A stretch of DNA of 30,906 nucleotides from G963674505 sp964575975 (GCA_964575975.1 CAZNTU010000050.1:1-30906); one strand, 5' to 3'; shown: positions 15,809 to 25,352, numbered from the stretch's first letter. The notes: generated by a model not told the origin, from the letters alone. Numbers and translations are program-made.

Positions 15809-15845
15809 AAAGGCAAAAGAGTTTACTCTTTTGCCTTTTTTTATT
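15809..15845 (+). terminator. Strong rho-independent terminator of pilA
   Basis: A perfect 13-bp stem (AAAGGCAAAAGAG with CTCTTTTGCCTTT) with loop TTTA, running into seven T's. It lies 17 nt after the pilA stop and only 30 nt before the next gene on the same strand. Confidence 0.93.
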
Positions 15846-15874
15846 AGTCGAAAAGGTTGAAATCTCCGCACTCG

Positions 15875-17947
15875 ATGATCGATCACAAATACGGCGCTTG
15901 CAGAGCTTTTCTTTTGATTTTCGTTTTAGTGGCGATCTGCTATGGGAACACCTTGCATTCGTCCTGGCATTTCGACGACTACTCGAACATACTTGAAAAC
16001 CCCCGCGTTCATCTCGAAACACTTGACATTGAATCGATAGTCGGCACCTTCTTTTCCGGGGCCGACCAGAAGCTATATCGACCTCTAACCTGTTTTTCCT
16101 TCGCTCTTAACTGGTATTTCGGAAAAGACAATGTTTTCGGGTATCGCATCGTAAATATCTCGATTCATTTCTTTTCGGCTTGCGTGCTTTTTTTAGCGTT
16201 CAACCTCTTGTCTAGGGCGCCCAAGACTAATGATACATTCAAAAAGAACGCCTGTTCCATCTCCCTTTTGGCTGCGGCTGTATGGGCTGTTCATCCGATT
16301 CAAACACAGGCCGTCACGTATGTCGTGCAACGCATGGCGGCGATGGCGGCCTTGTTTTATGTTGCAGGCATCTTTTTTTACCTGAAGGCGAGGTTTGCCG
16401 ACCTTGAGTGGAAAAGAGCGCTTTTTTATTCCTGCTGCGCAATCTCGTGGTTATTCGCGATTCTTTCAAAAGAAAACGCCGCCGTGATGCCGCTCTCGAT
16501 ATTTCTGGTCGAAATAGTATTCTTTTCGGATATTCGAACCGTTTTTCGTTACAAAAAAACGATCGTGTTTTTGTGTTCGGTTTCCGCAACGGCTGTTTTG
16601 TACCTGCTGTTGACGGACAAATTGCAGAGTACGCTGAAACTTTACGATGCCAGACCCTTTACCCTTGTGGAAAGATTGTTGACGGAACCAAGGGTCGTAC
16701 TGCAATATTTCTCCCAACTTTTCTATCCTGTCGATTCGAGGTTTTCCTTCGAACACGATATTGAAATTTCCAAATCCTTATTCTCTCCATGGGAAACGTT
16801 TCCTGCGATAGCCATTAATGTGACATTGATCCTCTGGGCCGTGTTTCGGATTGAAAAAACGCCCGTCCTATCGTTCGCGATATTGTTTTTCTATATAAAC
16901 CACCTGGTCGAATCGTCGATTATACCGCTCGAATTGATTTTTGAACACCGGAACTACTTGCCTTCCATGTTTTTGTTCCTTCCGGTTTCCATTGGTCTTT
17001 TTCGCCTGTTGGATCGTTTGAAAAAGTCGAACCGGATATTGTGGAGTATAGCGCACGTGTCTGTAATATTGGTATTAATGTCCCTGTGCGTCGGCACATT
17101 GGCGAGAAATCGAGTTTGGAAAACCGAAAAGGAGCTTTGGGAGGACGTTTATATGAAATATCCCGAATTGGCCAGACCATACCAGAAATTGGCGGAATAT
17201 TACAAAGGATTGGGATACTACGACGTCGCCCTTAAGCTCTACGAAAAGGCATTGCCTCTGAAAAGCCAGACTCCGATGCAAAACAAGTTCGTTTGTCTAA
17301 ACAATATGGCGAACATTTATTTGGCGAAGGAAAAGTACGATGTCGCCATGGATCTATACCAAAAAGCCTTGATCGTGAACAGGGAACAAGTCGTATTGAC
17401 AAACCGGACGATCGAAGAGTATCGTTCTATTCTTTACAACATGGCATTCGCCATGGTCTGTGCGGGGGAATGGGATCGGGCGGAAAGAATTTCCGACAAG
17501 CTCGTCGATTGCGGCGGCGAAATCGGGAAACATTTGACATTGAAAGGATTCATACTTCTGAAACAGAACAGGGTCTCGGACTCTCTCCAATATTTTTCGG
17601 ACGCGTTGAAGCTTTCGCCGAACGACAAGAACAATCTTTTGTACATCGGATATGTTTACATGAAACTAAGCGAATTCGGAAAATCCTCGTTTTTCCTGCG
17701 AAAAGCCCATGAAAAGAATCCGGAGGACATTGTAATCCTGCTTTTCAACATCGAAAACAGCGTGAGATCGAACAATAAACCGATGTCCGATTTGTTCATG
17801 AACAGGCTCTTCGAAAGGAATTCTATCGGACAAATCGGAAAGGTTATAGAGGAGTATAAAATGGAAAAAAATGCGAGACTGAATATTTCGGCTGAAACAA
17901 TCAACCCCGAAATTGCAAAATTTCTCGCAAATTTGCTGGCGAATTGA
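15875..17947 (+). CDS. TMTC-like GT-C glycosyltransferase with TPR domain, paralogue 1
   Basis: 690-residue membrane protein. An N-terminal membrane half (about 12-415) has the layout of the TMTC/PMT type of GT-C enzymes, which transfer a sugar from a polyprenyl-phosphate carrier to protein outside the membrane. Motifs are the acidic pair FDD (D34-D35) in the first outer loop, LYRPLTCFSFALNWY, GYRIVN, HPIQTQAVTYVVQRMA, LSKENA and IFEHRNYLPS. The C-terminal third (about 420-640) carries TPR motifs such as YDVALKLYEKALPL, probably for substrate binding. The start is uncertain: ATG 15875 lacks a clear RBS and a TTG at 15857 extends the frame. No promoter fits between the pilA terminator and this gene. 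Glycosyl transfer and pilin as acceptor are inferred from family and context. Confidence 0.8.
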   Translation: MIDHKYGACRAFLLIFVLVAICYGNTLHSSWHFDDYSNILENPRVHLETLDIESIVGTFFSGADQKLYRPLTCFSFALNWYFGKDNVFGYRIVNISIHFFSACVLFLAFNLLSRAPKTNDTFKKNACSISLLAAAVWAVHPIQTQAVTYVVQRMAAMAALFYVAGIFFYLKARFADLEWKRALFYSCCAISWLFAILSKENAAVMPLSIFLVEIVFFSDIRTVFRYKKTIVFLCSVSATAVLYLLLTDKLQSTLKLYDARPFTLVERLLTEPRVVLQYFSQLFYPVDSRFSFEHDIEISKSLFSPWETFPAIAINVTLILWAVFRIEKTPVLSFAILFFYINHLVESSIIPLELIFEHRNYLPSMFLFLPVSIGLFRLLDRLKKSNRILWSIAHVSVILVLMSLCVGTLARNRVWKTEKELWEDVYMKYPELARPYQKLAEYYKGLGYYDVALKLYEKALPLKSQTPMQNKFVCLNNMANIYLAKEKYDVAMDLYQKALIVNREQVVLTNRTIEEYRSILYNMAFAMVCAGEWDRAERISDKLVDCGGEIGKHLTLKGFILLKQNRVSDSLQYFSDALKLSPNDKNNLLYIGYVYMKLSEFGKSSFFLRKAHEKNPEDIVILLFNIENSVRSNNKPMSDLFMNRLFERNSIGQIGKVIEEYKMEKNARLNISAETINPEIAKFLANLLAN

Positions 17948-17981
17948 TTCGATCACCCCTGAAATTCTTGAGATCGCTTCG

Positions 17982-20126
17982 ATGGCTGTAGACGCGTTTG
18001 AAAACAAGCCCTCTTTTCTCGGATATGCTTTTTCCTTTTTGGCCATTCTGATTTTTCTCGTTTATTCCAATACGTTCAAAGCGGAATGGCAGTTCGACGA
18101 CGAGCAAAACATACTTGAAAACGAGGCCGTGCATCTCGAAAACATAACTTTTCAGAACATCAAGAAAAGTTTTTTCTCGAACAAGACCGGAACCGAAAAA
18201 ATTTATCGTCCCGTATCGGGATTGACTTTCGCGCTAAACTGGTATTCGGGTCGCGACAACCCCATAGGCTACCATGTTTTCAACATGATTGTCCATATCG
18301 CGACCGCTTGTGCGCTTTATTTGTTGTGCTATAAACTTTTGGCCTTTGTTTATGCATCCGAAACGGAGAGATCGGTCTGCAGTTCCATCGCATTGATGGC
18401 TGCCGTATTGTGGGCTGTCAATCCGGTACAGACCCAAGCCGTTACCTATATCGTACAGAGAATGGCTCTGTTGGCCGCTTTTTTCTCGGCGCTGGGAATG
18501 TTGTTCTATGTTTCCGCCCGAAGGACGAAGAATTTGGGCGGTCGCCTTCTGCGATATTCTCTATGCTTTCTCTGTTTTATGCTAGGATTGGGGTCCAAGG
18601 AGAATGCCGTGCTTTTTCCTCTGAACCTTGCTCTTGTCGAATGGATTTTTTTCCGCAATGCGCGTGCTGGATTCTTCCGGAATTCAAAATTGCGAGGGGT
18701 CTGCGTTGCGTTTATTTCGATCGCACTTCTGCTCGTTCTTTTCTTGATCGAAAACGGTCCTTTGGATTATGTAAGGGAAATGTACGCGAAAGCCGGAAGA
18801 CCTTTTACTCTCGAGCAAAGACTGATGACCCAGCCGAGCATAGTATTGGGATATTTGTCGCAGTTGTTTTATCCCGTTCCTTCCAAATTGTCCGTCCTGC
18901 ACGACGTTGCCGTTTCCACTTCGTTGTTTCGGCCCTGGACGACTGTTGCCTCGATTGTCGTGGTTTTTTCCCTGATCGCCTTTTCCTTTTATTTTGCAGG
19001 TTCCTGGCCTCTATTCGCCTTTCCCGTTTTGTTCTATTTCTTGAACCACTCGGTCGAGTCCACCTTTTTACCTCTCGAATTGGTTTTCGAGCATCGTAAC
19101 TATCTCCCCTCCTTTTTTCTGTTCTTGCCGGTTTCGGCAGGTTTTTTCTGGCTTTCAAGGAAGCTTGGAGAACGCAGACATCTATTCTCGACTTTGATCG
19201 TCGCCTCGATTCTTCTGATTATATCCTTGTGCCTGGGGACCTACACGAGAAACGAGGTGTGGAAGAACGAAAGAAGCCTTTGGTTGGATGCCATGTCCAA
19301 GGCCCCCGACCATTTTCGTCCCCTTGTCTATCTCGCTCTCGATTCCGTCGAGAAGGATTCGCCTAGTCCGGAGGATTATCGCGGAGCCCTGGTCCTACTG
19401 AAAAGGGCTTACGGTCTGGCCAAGGCGGATTACGAAAAAAACTTGGTTTTGGGAAATATGGCCACCATCTTCCTTCACACGGGCAATTATGAAAAAGCAG
19501 TGGAGGTTTTCGAGAAATCTCTTGCCTATTCGCCTGAAAACGATTTCGATCGTTACAAAATGGCAAAAGCGCTTGTCAAACTGGGCAGGATCAAGGAGGC
19601 GGAAAAACATGCCCGGCAACTTGCCGAAAGATCGGCAAACAATGTCGCCTGCTTGAATCTTTCGGGGCTCGTGTCGTATCTGGACGAAAATTACGAACAG
19701 GCCCTTCGTTTTTTCCAGGACGCATTGGCCATAGAGCCCGCGGAACCGGTTCTGTTGTATAACCTTGGAATGACATTGACTCGTTTGAACAGCCCGGCCA
19801 ATGGAAGGCGGCTTTTGCGCCAGGCGATTCGGGAGCGCCCCGACGATCCATCGTTTTTGCTCGGGTTGATCGAAAATCGTGCAAGGGCTGGAGATTCGAT
19901 GGAAGCCGCCAACCTTTCCCGCAGAGTATTGTCCGAGTTTCCGATCGCAAGGATTAAGGATCGACTTCGGCCAAACAGCGCCAATTCCAGTATTATTCCC
20001 CCGTCGAACGAACTGATAGAACCATGTCTTGAAAAAGCGGCGGAGAGTTTATGGAACAAAAGGGGATCGGAACCTCGGGAGGAAATCGGAAGCCGAATGC
20101 AGGATTTTAAACTTACAAATCGATAG
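17982..20126 (+). CDS. TMTC-like GT-C glycosyltransferase with TPR domain, paralogue 2
   Basis: 714-residue paralogue of its neighbours with the same plan: acidic pair FDD (D39-D40), IYRPVSGLTFALNWYSG, GYHVFN, NPVQTQAVTYIVQRMA, GSKENAVL, ERLMTQPSIVLGYLSQLFYP-type loop and VFEHRNYLPS closing the membrane half at about residue 390. The TPR part (about 445-660) includes YEKAVEVFEKSLAYSP and YEQALRFFQDALAIEP. The ATG at 17982 lies 34 nt after the stop of paralogue 1, with only a weak GAG upstream; the frame is open further 5'. The arginine- and lysine-rich tail after the TPRs is not shared with paralogue 1. Divergence from the other two is large, so this is not a recent duplication and it may act on a different acceptor or add a different sugar. 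Confidence 0.8.
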   Translation: MAVDAFENKPSFLGYAFSFLAILIFLVYSNTFKAEWQFDDEQNILENEAVHLENITFQNIKKSFFSNKTGTEKIYRPVSGLTFALNWYSGRDNPIGYHVFNMIVHIATACALYLLCYKLLAFVYASETERSVCSSIALMAAVLWAVNPVQTQAVTYIVQRMALLAAFFSALGMLFYVSARRTKNLGGRLLRYSLCFLCFMLGLGSKENAVLFPLNLALVEWIFFRNARAGFFRNSKLRGVCVAFISIALLLVLFLIENGPLDYVREMYAKAGRPFTLEQRLMTQPSIVLGYLSQLFYPVPSKLSVLHDVAVSTSLFRPWTTVASIVVVFSLIAFSFYFAGSWPLFAFPVLFYFLNHSVESTFLPLELVFEHRNYLPSFFLFLPVSAGFFWLSRKLGERRHLFSTLIVASILLIISLCLGTYTRNEVWKNERSLWLDAMSKAPDHFRPLVYLALDSVEKDSPSPEDYRGALVLLKRAYGLAKADYEKNLVLGNMATIFLHTGNYEKAVEVFEKSLAYSPENDFDRYKMAKALVKLGRIKEAEKHARQLAERSANNVACLNLSGLVSYLDENYEQALRFFQDALAIEPAEPVLLYNLGMTLTRLNSPANGRRLLRQAIRERPDDPSFLLGLIENRARAGDSMEAANLSRRVLSEFPIARIKDRLRPNSANSSIIPPSNELIEPCLEKAAESLWNKRGSEPREEIGSRMQDFKLTNR

Positions 20127-20136
20127 CGGAAATACC

Positions 20137-21315
20137 ATGAGCGTTTTTCGACCGAAAAAAGAGATCGAACCGTTGCCCTATCCCTGCTACTATTTTCCTG
20201 TTCTGATAATCGGTTTGATAGGGCTGCTGGATTCGGTTTATCTCGTATCATCCCACTTTCGGCTGTTCACAGATATGGGATATCAAAGCTTTTGCGCTAT
20301 AAGCAGGGCCATAAACTGCGATACGGTTTCGCAAAGCAAATATTCCATATTATTTGGGGTTCCGGTTCCGGTTTGGGGATTTGTCGGCTATGCCGTGTAT
20401 TTGACCATTTTGGCATTCGCTTGGTACGGAAAAGGAAACAATGCTCGCGTATGGACCTTGCTGATGTCGATATCCCTTTTCTTCAGTCTTTACAGCCTCG
20501 TTCTCGCCGGAATATCCACGTTTATAATTCACAGTTACTGCATCATGTGCATACTCAGCTACGCGGTCAATTTCATGCTGCTCTATTTTTCGTGGCTGGT
20601 TCGGAAACGATATAAAAGCGAAGGGTTTTTAAGCGCGATAAGGCTCGACGTCAAATATATAGCGGGTTTTCCGAAGGCGGCTTTCCTGATGTCGCTCTTT
20701 TTTTCGGCAGGCGTTCTATCGATGCTTTTCTACTTTCCTCCATACTGGAAACTGGCTCCGCCGATGCTGTCGAAAGATATCCCGTCGGGACTTACCGAAG
20801 AAGGATACCCGTGGATCGGCGCCGAAAACCCCGAGCTTGAAATCGTCGAATTCGCTGATTATCAGTGTTTTCAATGTAAGAAGATGCATTCTTTCCTTCG
20901 CGGAATCGTGCAAAGCAGGCCAAGCAAAATAAGGCTGATTCATCGTCATTTCCCCATGGACCACAAAATCAATCCTTTGGTAGACAAGCCGTTTCACTCG
21001 GGCGCCGCGAAACTTGCAATCCTCTCGATATTCGCGGCCGAAAGAGGAAAGTTCTGGGAAATGAACGACCTCATCTTCAATGAAACACACCAAACGGACG
21101 TTTTGGATATTCGGTTTTTCGCGGAAAAAACCGGTCTCGATCCAGAAGAATTGGGAAAGGCTCTGCGCGATTTTCGATTGTGGGTCAAACTTCGGAAAGA
21201 CATCCTCGACGGCATGCGCAAGGGATTGACCGGAACGCCCGGCTTTATCATCGACGGCAAGGTTTACATCGGGCATATTCCGCCCGAAGTTTTAGCTCGG
21301 TATGTGGAAAATTAG
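20137..21315 (+). CDS. VKOR-DsbA fusion: disulfide-bond-forming membrane oxidoreductase
   Basis: 392 residues combining a vitamin-K-epoxide-reductase-like membrane domain with a periplasmic thioredoxin-fold domain. The VKOR part (about 20-160, four to five membrane segments) has the loop cysteine pair C53 and C61 (FCAISRAINC) and the quinone-side active site C135-C138 (YCIMC). After another membrane segment near 180-200, the DsbA-like domain shows CFQC at 244-247 and a cis-proline loop GTPGF near 365. Such fusions reoxidise their own thioredoxin domain with quinone and insert disulfides into exported proteins. The ATG at 20137 is 10 nt after paralogue 2, so it is translated in the same operon. 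The position between glycosyltransferase-like genes downstream of a two-cysteine pilin suggests a shared substrate; that is inference. Confidence 0.9.
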   Translation: MSVFRPKKEIEPLPYPCYYFPVLIIGLIGLLDSVYLVSSHFRLFTDMGYQSFCAISRAINCDTVSQSKYSILFGVPVPVWGFVGYAVYLTILAFAWYGKGNNARVWTLLMSISLFFSLYSLVLAGISTFIIHSYCIMCILSYAVNFMLLYFSWLVRKRYKSEGFLSAIRLDVKYIAGFPKAAFLMSLFFSAGVLSMLFYFPPYWKLAPPMLSKDIPSGLTEEGYPWIGAENPELEIVEFADYQCFQCKKMHSFLRGIVQSRPSKIRLIHRHFPMDHKINPLVDKPFHSGAAKLAILSIFAAERGKFWEMNDLIFNETHQTDVLDIRFFAEKTGLDPEELGKALRDFRLWVKLRKDILDGMRKGLTGTPGFIIDGKVYIGHIPPEVLARYVEN

Positions 21316-21419
21316 GAAATTTGGCGGAGGCGAACCATTGAACAGGTACAAGAAATGGTTGGTAAAACGAGTTTTTTCGTTCGATACGGAAGTTCGTCCA
21401 TAAAGAAGGCTTCGGACTT

Positions 21420-23540
21420 ATGCGTGAGGATTCGAGGGTTATGAACCCAACATTCGAGGATAGAAAATTCCCTTTCCTGCTTCTTTTTGCCATCGTATTG
21501 TTGTCGTATTCGAACACGTTCGGCAATTCGTGGCAACTCGACGACTTTCCCAATATTTTATGGAACCAGTCTATCCGCATCGACAATCTCGGTCCCGATA
21601 CCCTTTTCCGAACTTTTTTTGCTTCGCCTACAGAAGAAGGGAAACTCTACAGGCCGATTCCATGTCTCAGTTTCGCGCTAAATTGGTATGTTGGAGGAGA
21701 CAATGTTTTTGGCTATCACCTGGTGAACATACTGATCCATGTTTTAAGCGCCTTCCTGTTGTATTTGACCGTCCTGAATCTTTACAAGACTCCGAAACTC
21801 AAAGATACGGAGCCGAACTCCGCTTTTTTCGTAGCTGTTTTATCTTCCGCGATATGGGCCGTTCATCCGGTGCAAACGCAGGCTGTGACTTACATTGTTC
21901 AGAGAATGGCGTCCATGGCCGCCTTTTTCTACTTGCTAAGCCTTTTTTGTTACCTCAAGGCAAGATTGTCATCCGGAAGCCTTTCCAGATTCGTTTTTGG
22001 CGTATTATCCTTGCTGAGTTTTTTCGCGGCCGTAGGATCCAAAGAAAACGCGGCTGCCCTGCCATTGGCCCTCATACTTTTGGAGATCGCGTTTTTTCGG
22101 GACTTGAGCGAACCGAAAACGCGTAAATTGTTTGTCAACTCGTTTGTCGTTTGTTCGGCAATGGCCATTTTGGCAGGTTGGCTTTGTATTTCCGCAGAGG
22201 AAAAAATCCGAATATTCGACGGTTACGCAAACCGGACCTTCACGATTCGCGAACGCTTGATGACGGAACCAAGAGTAATCATTTTCTATTTGTCGCAAAT
22301 TTTCTACCCGATTTCATCGCGGTTTTCGATCGAGCACGATTTTGCCATTTCCAAATCCTTGCTAAGTCCTTGGACAACGGTTCCTTCCATTTTGGCAATA
22401 TTCGCGCTCGTGGCCGTCGCAGTCGTCCGGATAAACAAAAAACCCGTTTCGAGCTTTGCGATTCTCTTTTATTTTTCGAACCATATTATCGAATCGACAA
22501 TCATTCCTCTGGAAATCGTTTTTGAACACCGCAACTATCTTCCCTCTCTTTTTTTGTTTGTTCCCATTGCCGAGGGAGGATATTGTCTGATCAACCATTA
22601 TCGGAACAAAAACGCTTTTATAGGATTTCTGATCGTCTTTTCGATCACGGCGTTGCTGATATGTCTAGGACTCGGAACCAGGACAAGAAACCTGGCTTGG
22701 AGTTCGGGCAGGTCCCTGTGGGCAAGCGCTCTGGAAAAGGTCCCGAATTCGAACAGAGCCTTGCATAACTTGGCTTTTTTCCATTACGAATCAAAAGGGG
22801 ACTATAAAACGGCGAAAGAGTATTACGAGAAAGCGCTGCTATCGAAAAACAATCCGCACGTTAGCGCTCTGGCGGTGACACGCAACAATCTGGCCGCATT
22901 GTATTTGAAAACCGGAGAATATGAAAAGGCGATATTAATTTACAGACAAAGTCTTGAGGAATATCCGGGGCTTTGGCATACATATCTGGGATTGGCCAAA
23001 GCCCATGTCAGATTGAAAGATTGGGAGAAAGCCTTGCCTCTCTTGGAGGCGGCGATCGAAAATCACGACCGGAGAAATTCAGCGAACTATAATGCAAGAG
23101 GGCTTGCTTACCTGAAATTGGGGGAAGGCGAAAAGGCTCTCCAGGATTTTCGCAACAGCCTGCGTATCCACCCGTTGAAAAAAGAGACGCTGAATTATAT
23201 CGGAGCGTATTTTGCCATGGCGCAAAATTACTCTCGGAGCCTTTGGTTTTTTAAAATCGCGGCTTCCTTTTATCCCGACGACCCGTTCACGAGAATGTGG
23301 CTTTCCGCCTTGCATTTCCAAAAAGGCGAAAAAGAATCAAGCGAAAGAGAATTCGTCGTTTTCGTCGGTCTGGTCGGATTGGAAAATATCGCGGATTACC
23401 TGTCGGAGCAGTATGGAAAACCGGAAGTCCTTATGCCGGAATTCGACGGGTTTAACGCATACATCCGAAAGGGAATAACCGAGAAAAGCCAAAAATTGTC
23501 TGAATCCGTGGAGAAATGGGATAGAACCGAAGATTTATGA
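21420..23540 (+). CDS. TMTC-like GT-C glycosyltransferase with TPR domain, paralogue 3
   Basis: 706-residue third paralogue. The outer-loop acidic pair is LDD (D41-D42) where the others have FDD; then come LYRPIPCLSFALNWY, GYHLVN, HPVQTQAVTYIVQRMA, GSKENAAALP, ERLMTEPRVIIFYLSQIFYP and VFEHRNYLPS. The TPR section (about 450-640) is the most regular of the three, e.g. YKTAKEYYEKALLS, YEKAILIYRQSLEEYP and GEKALQDFRNSLRIHP. Start uncertain: ATG 21420 has AAGAAGG about 10 nt upstream and ATG 21441 has GAGGG close by. A 104-nt gap separates it from the VKOR-DsbA gene, the largest in the run, so an internal promoter could exist here. Its membrane half looks closer to paralogue 1 than to paralogue 2 (FEHDIEISKSL compared with IEHDFAISKSL). 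Confidence 0.8.
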   Translation: MREDSRVMNPTFEDRKFPFLLLFAIVLLSYSNTFGNSWQLDDFPNILWNQSIRIDNLGPDTLFRTFFASPTEEGKLYRPIPCLSFALNWYVGGDNVFGYHLVNILIHVLSAFLLYLTVLNLYKTPKLKDTEPNSAFFVAVLSSAIWAVHPVQTQAVTYIVQRMASMAAFFYLLSLFCYLKARLSSGSLSRFVFGVLSLLSFFAAVGSKENAAALPLALILLEIAFFRDLSEPKTRKLFVNSFVVCSAMAILAGWLCISAEEKIRIFDGYANRTFTIRERLMTEPRVIIFYLSQIFYPISSRFSIEHDFAISKSLLSPWTTVPSILAIFALVAVAVVRINKKPVSSFAILFYFSNHIIESTIIPLEIVFEHRNYLPSLFLFVPIAEGGYCLINHYRNKNAFIGFLIVFSITALLICLGLGTRTRNLAWSSGRSLWASALEKVPNSNRALHNLAFFHYESKGDYKTAKEYYEKALLSKNNPHVSALAVTRNNLAALYLKTGEYEKAILIYRQSLEEYPGLWHTYLGLAKAHVRLKDWEKALPLLEAAIENHDRRNSANYNARGLAYLKLGEGEKALQDFRNSLRIHPLKKETLNYIGAYFAMAQNYSRSLWFFKIAASFYPDDPFTRMWLSALHFQKGEKESSEREFVVFVGLVGLENIADYLSEQYGKPEVLMPEFDGFNAYIRKGITEKSQKLSESVEKWDRTEDL

Positions 23541-23568
23541 AAAAGTGAATCGGACGGATAGACGTGCG

Positions 23569-25224
23569 ATGAATCATAACAAATTCCGAACAGAATACAT
23601 CGTTGTCGTTTTAGCGGCGATTCTCGCCGCCGTGGTATTGTCGTCTTGCCTTCTCTGCCTGGTGCCTCCCGTTAGCAGGGACGCGCTGATTCATCACTTG
23701 GCGATTCCAAAATTGTATTTGAAAAAAGGCGCTATCTATGAAATTCCGGAATTCCAGTTTTCCTATTATCCGATGAATCTCGATCTTTTGTACATGATCC
23801 CGTTGTATTTCAACAACGATACAGTGCCGAAGTTCATGCATTTTTCTTTCGCCTTGGTTACAGCATTATTGATCTTCCGTTATTTGTCTCGCCGGATGAA
23901 TATTCGTTACGCATTGCTCGGGAGTATCTTTTTCCTGACGATTCCGGCAATCTATCGTCTTTCGAGTGTCGTATACGTGGATCTGGGATTGATCTGTTTT
24001 CTGTTCGCTTCCATCTTGTCGTTGCTCAAATGGATCGAGTCCGGATTCAAGACCGGCAGACTGGCGGTTTCCGGCTTCTTTTGCGGCCTTGCGATTGGCG
24101 TTAAATACAACGGTCTGATAGGTCTGTTCCTATTGGCCATGTTCGTTCCTTTCGTTTACGTTCGTTACCATCGTGACGACAAATCGTGCACGAGCAAGGC
24201 CGCCGTCAATTTTATCGTTTTTGTGGCAACGGCTTTGTTGATTTTCTCCCCATGGATGATGCGCAACTACATTTGGACCGGCAATATCGTCTATCCGCTT
24301 TTCGATAAGGCTTTAAAAGACGGATCGGATCATGAATCGGACGGTCAAAAATACGACACGCCATTATCGATGAACCATATAGAGGTTCGCAGGAAATTAT
24401 TCGGAGAATCCACTTGGGAAATCATCCTTATTCCTGTTCGGGTTTTCTTTCAGGGAAAGGATGACGATCCGAGGTATTTTGACGGCAGATCCAATCCATT
24501 TCTGCTGTTGCTTCCAATGTTCGCGTTTCTATCCCTGAAAAGCGACAGTAGGATTGTCAAAACGGAAAAAGCATTGTTTTTATATTTTTCGGTGCTGTTT
24601 TTATTGTTCGCATGCGCCAAAACTGTGATCAGAATCCGCTATTTCGCGGCGGTCATGCCACCCTTGGCGATTTTGTCCATGTTCGGGCTGAAAAATATCC
24701 TTTCCGTCATGCTTAATTCGAATATTTCCCGGAATACGGGCTACGCGATCGTCGCCAGCATCGTTTTTGCGACGATAGGAATCAACGCCGCCTATATGGC
24801 ATCGCTTTTCGATCGCGTCAGGCCTCTTGAGTATATTCTCGGAAAAGTGTCCCGAGACGAATACATCCGCAAATATCGGCCCGAATATGCCGCAATTCAA
24901 TACGCCAACGGGCATTTATCCGAAAATGATAAAATTCTGGGAATTTTCCTGGGAAACCGAGGCTACTATTTCGATATAAGCGTCGAATTCAGCATTACTA
25001 TGATGGGGGAACTATCCGCGAGGTGCGAAGAACCGGTCGAGATATACCGGCATTTGCGTGAAAAAAACATAAGCCACTTGATGATAAACTACGATTTGTT
25101 CAACTATTGGGCCCGAAAACACAGCCCGCGAGAAAAGAAAATGCTGAAAGACTTTTTAGAAAAACACACGGTGACCGAATTTTCCGCGGACAATTATGGC
25201 CTGTTGCGGCTGATCCAAGGATAA
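23569..25224 (+). CDS. ArnT/PMT-like GT-C membrane glycosyltransferase
   Basis: 551-residue polytopic membrane protein of the glycosyltransferase-39/ArnT superfamily. After the first membrane segment comes the acidic loop motif SRDALIHHLAIPKLYL (D38). About ten further hydrophobic stretches follow, with the internal motif FFCGLAIGVKYNGLIG and the MMRNYIWTGNIVYPLF loop typical of bacterial GT-C proteins. A soluble C-terminal region (about 430-551) has no TPRs. The ATG at 23569 is chosen; an in-frame GTG at 23545 is possible and neither has a strong RBS. It lies 28 nt after paralogue 3 and ends the plus-strand run. It probably uses a polyprenyl-phosphate sugar donor. Acceptor (lipid, glycan or protein) is unknown. 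Confidence 0.8.
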   Translation: MNHNKFRTEYIVVVLAAILAAVVLSSCLLCLVPPVSRDALIHHLAIPKLYLKKGAIYEIPEFQFSYYPMNLDLLYMIPLYFNNDTVPKFMHFSFALVTALLIFRYLSRRMNIRYALLGSIFFLTIPAIYRLSSVVYVDLGLICFLFASILSLLKWIESGFKTGRLAVSGFFCGLAIGVKYNGLIGLFLLAMFVPFVYVRYHRDDKSCTSKAAVNFIVFVATALLIFSPWMMRNYIWTGNIVYPLFDKALKDGSDHESDGQKYDTPLSMNHIEVRRKLFGESTWEIILIPVRVFFQGKDDDPRYFDGRSNPFLLLLPMFAFLSLKSDSRIVKTEKALFLYFSVLFLLFACAKTVIRIRYFAAVMPPLAILSMFGLKNILSVMLNSNISRNTGYAIVASIVFATIGINAAYMASLFDRVRPLEYILGKVSRDEYIRKYRPEYAAIQYANGHLSENDKILGIFLGNRGYYFDISVEFSITMMGELSARCEEPVEIYRHLREKNISHLMINYDLFNYWARKHSPREKKMLKDFLEKHTVTEFSADNYGLLRLIQG

Positions 25225-25352
25225 AGCCGAAACGATCCATTTCATTGTTTTTCAACGATGTTCAGGAAATCGTCGAATTGCCCGCGAAGCATCGAATGTG
25301 TTCGAATATTCGATTGTGGTAAAACAGAAGGGCGATGGCAATGCTTTTTTGT

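Noticed and set aside
15857..15874. TTG start for the first TMTC-like gene
   Set aside because: The AAAAGG upstream directly abuts the TTG, leaving no spacing; ATG 15875 is preferred although its own RBS is weak.
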